This document shows positions 6,351-7,635 of a stretch of 7,635 bases of DNA, piece after piece (within the stretch, counting starts at the first letter, position 1; every line of letters begins with the position of its first letter). Position numbers and translations under genes: made by a program. The notes under the pieces were generated by a model, which saw only the letters and a list, made by a program, of their open reading frames with translations, had not been told where the DNA came from and ran no database searches. Source of the stretch: Flavobacteriaceae bacterium (lineage in GTDB: Bacteria > Bacteroidota > Bacteroidia > Flavobacteriales > Flavobacteriaceae); contig JAESTG010000202.1 in assembly GCA_016763715.1 (NCBI GenBank), positions 1 through 7,635 of the forward strand, in the 5' to 3' direction.

Positions 6351-6978
6351 CAATATTGGATATAAGACTGCTGCTGGCTTATGTAAAAGCAAGTTTAATG
6401 TAAAGTTGATAGAAAAAAATAAAGATAAGGCCTTCGAAATTGCAGATGATATTTCTGGTTGTTTGGTTATTAACGGTGATGGAAGAAATGTTGAATTATT
6501 GCAAGAAGAATCTATCCAAGATATGGATGCTTTTATTGCGGTAACTGGTAACAGTGAAACCAATATCATGTCTTGTTTGGTGGCAAAATCGAAGGGTGTA
6601 AAGAAGACTATTGCTCTAGTGGAGAATATGGATTATTTTCAACTGTCCCATTCCATTGGCATTGATACCCTAATAAATAAAAAGTTATTAGCTGCCAACC
6701 ATATTTTTCGACATGTACGAAAAGGAGATATTGTGGCTATGACGATGCTTAATAATATGAATGCAGAGCTTTTGGAATTCATTGTTTCCTCGACTTCCGA
6801 AGTATGTGATAAAATAGTACGTGATATTGATTTTCCAAGATCTGCCATCATTGGCGGTGTTATTCGAGATGGTGTAGGGATGATAGCCCTAGGTGATTTC
6901 AAAATACGGAACGGTGATCGAATTGTAGTTTGTAGCCTACCACAATCCATTAAAAAAGTGGAACAACTTTTTGTCTAA
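6334..6978 (+). CDS. trkA: TrkA C-terminal half (second RCK_N + RCK_C unit)
   Basis: This 214-residue frame (215 if the GTG at 6331 is used) is the second RCK unit of TrkA. The Rossmann domain covers about 1-115: GGSNIG at 4-9, acidic Glu27 in KLIEKN, NGDGRN at 47-52, and AVTGNSETNIMSCLVAKSKG at 69-88. The RCK_C domain covers about 132-214, with KIVRDIDFPRSAIIGGVIRD, then ALGDFKIRNGDRIVVCS. In the nucleotide-binding glycine motif the middle Gly is replaced by Ser (GGSNIG rather than the GGGNIG-like form), while the outer glycines and the acidic residue remain. The frame is well conserved to its end, with no second disruption. Its TAA stop overlaps the trkH ATG as TAATG. If translated separately it would depend on reinitiation after the first half. 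Confidence 0.92.
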   Translation: MILGGSNIGYKTAAGLCKSKFNVKLIEKNKDKAFEIADDISGCLVINGDGRNVELLQEESIQDMDAFIAVTGNSETNIMSCLVAKSKGVKKTIALVENMDYFQLSHSIGIDTLINKKLLAANHIFRHVRKGDIVAMTMLNNMNAELLEFIVSSTSEVCDKIVRDIDFPRSAIIGGVIRDGVGMIALGDFKIRNGDRIVVCSLPQSIKKVEQLFV

Positions 6979-7635
6979 TGAGCTACGTCTCTAGACTAAA
7001 CTATAAAATTATTTTTCATCTCATGGGACTGCTGTTACTTGTTAACGGTGGGTTTATGTGGCTTGCATCTATTTTTAGTTTTGTCTACGATGACGGTGTT
7101 GGTAAACAAATAGTTTGGGCTGGCTTAGTTACCATTCTTATAGGGGGACTTATCATGCTGTTAACCCGAAAGCATAAAAAAGAACTGAGCAAAAGAGACG
7201 GATACATTGTTGTAACGTTTGGGTGGCTATTCATGTCCTTAGCAGGAACATTACCATACCTGTTTACAGGGGCAATTCCTGGTTTTACAAAAGCATTTTT
7301 CGAAACAATGAGTGGATACACCACTACGGGTGCGTCCATTTTAAATGATATTGAAAGCCTTCCAAAAGGTGTTTTGTTTTGGCGAAGTATTACCCATTGG
7401 ATTGGGGGTATGGGTATTATCGTGTTAGCCATTGCCATTTTGCCTTTGCTGGGGATAGGAGGGATGCAGTTATTTGCTGCTGAGGCTCCAGGGCCTAGTG
7501 CCAGTAAACTTCACCCTCGAATTACCGATACTGCGAAGCGTTTGTGGCTCATTTATGTGGGATACACAGTGGCGGAAACCATTCTGCTAAAAGTAGCTGG
7601 GATGAGCTTTTTTGATGCTATAAATCATTCGTTAA
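6978..7635 (+). CDS. trkH: TrkH potassium uptake channel subunit, N-terminal 219 residues (cut by window edge)
   Basis: TrkH is the inner-membrane K+ channel of the Trk system (SKT superfamily, four pore repeats), gated by the TrkA ring. I translated it by hand from the ATG at 6978-6980; it remains open to the window edge. Family members are about 480-500 residues, so more than half is missing. Visible features are hydrophobic helices at about 11-36, 44-63 (IVWAGLVTILIGGLIMLL) and 76-97, then the first pore loop with selectivity filter TTTGAS at 115-120 inside ETMSGYTTTGAS. Next come FWRSITHWIGGMGIIVLAIA at 134-153 and the conserved LPLLGIGGMQLFAAEAPGP at 155-173, then KLHPRITDTAKRLWLIY leading into the next helix. 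The ATG overlaps the trkA stop by one base (TAATG), so trkA and trkH are almost certainly co-transcribed and translationally coupled. Confidence 0.95.
   Translation, partial: MSYVSRLNYKIIFHLMGLLLLVNGGFMWLASIFSFVYDDGVGKQIVWAGLVTILIGGLIMLLTRKHKKELSKRDGYIVVTFGWLFMSLAGTLPYLFTGAIPGFTKAFFETMSGYTTTGASILNDIESLPKGVLFWRSITHWIGGMGIIVLAIAILPLLGIGGMQLFAAEAPGPSASKLHPRITDTAKRLWLIYVGYTVAETILLKVAGMSFFDAINHSL

Noticed and set aside
6123..6365. A plus-strand frame running across the trkA break that might have explained it as a third frame or bridge
   Set aside because: Its translation does not resemble TrkA, and it is open only by chance; RCK sequence continues directly from the first frame to the GTG/ATG at 6331/6334.
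1..7635. Search for a mobile element, CRISPR array, tRNA, rRNA, toxin-antitoxin pair or unknown cluster
   Set aside because: I saw no direct-repeat arrays, terminal inverted repeats, transposase or integrase motifs or RNA genes, and the coding sequence is almost fully explained by core genes.

Overview
The window is ordinary chromosomal DNA from a member of the Bacteroidota, most likely a marine-type Flavobacteriia. The evidence is an AT-rich coding style, Bacteroidota-type -7 promoter elements (TAnnTTTG), no clear Shine-Dalgarno sequences, a lipoprotein-type Omp85 protein (TamL), a type IX secretion component (PorT/SprT), and MenG for menaquinone. I see no mobile element, CRISPR array, tRNA, rRNA or phage gene, and no sign of a new defence or biosynthetic system.

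Layout, left to right. Positions 1-512 (minus) hold the N-terminal half of a class II fructose-bisphosphate aldolase cut by the window edge. A 150-bp spacer follows. Positions 663-3221 (minus) encode TamL, an Omp85/BamA-superfamily outer-membrane lipoprotein. Head-to-head with it, 3258-4016 (plus) encodes a SpoU/TrmH-family RNA 2'-O-methyltransferase. Its 3' end overlaps the 3' end of porT (4003-4710, minus) by 14 bp. porT lies 3 bp downstream of menG/ubiE (4714-5445, minus), so menG-porT looks like an operon. After a 184-bp divergent promoter region, a potassium-uptake operon runs rightwards: a TrkA sequence split into two reading frames (5630-6334 and 6334-6978), then the start of the TrkH channel (6978 to the edge).

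How the genes work together. TamL and PorT both concern the cell envelope: TamL probably assembles or supports the outer membrane, and PorT is a membrane part of the T9SS. MenG makes the respiratory quinone. I recall the order menG-porT-methyltransferase-tamL from other Flavobacteriia, including Flavobacterium, so the block looks like conserved core synteny. TrkA and TrkH form a K+ uptake system in which the TrkA ring binds nucleotide and gates the TrkH pore.

Two features deserve a second look. First, trkA is interrupted at about 6326-6336. Adding a single A to the AAAA run would restore one continuous protein of about 449-450 residues, but as it stands the first half ends at a TGATG stop/start junction. 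Second, neither tamL nor the RNA methyltransferase has an in-frame ATG near its start. Both appear to use TTG, and their candidate promoters lie on or inside each other's 5' ends.
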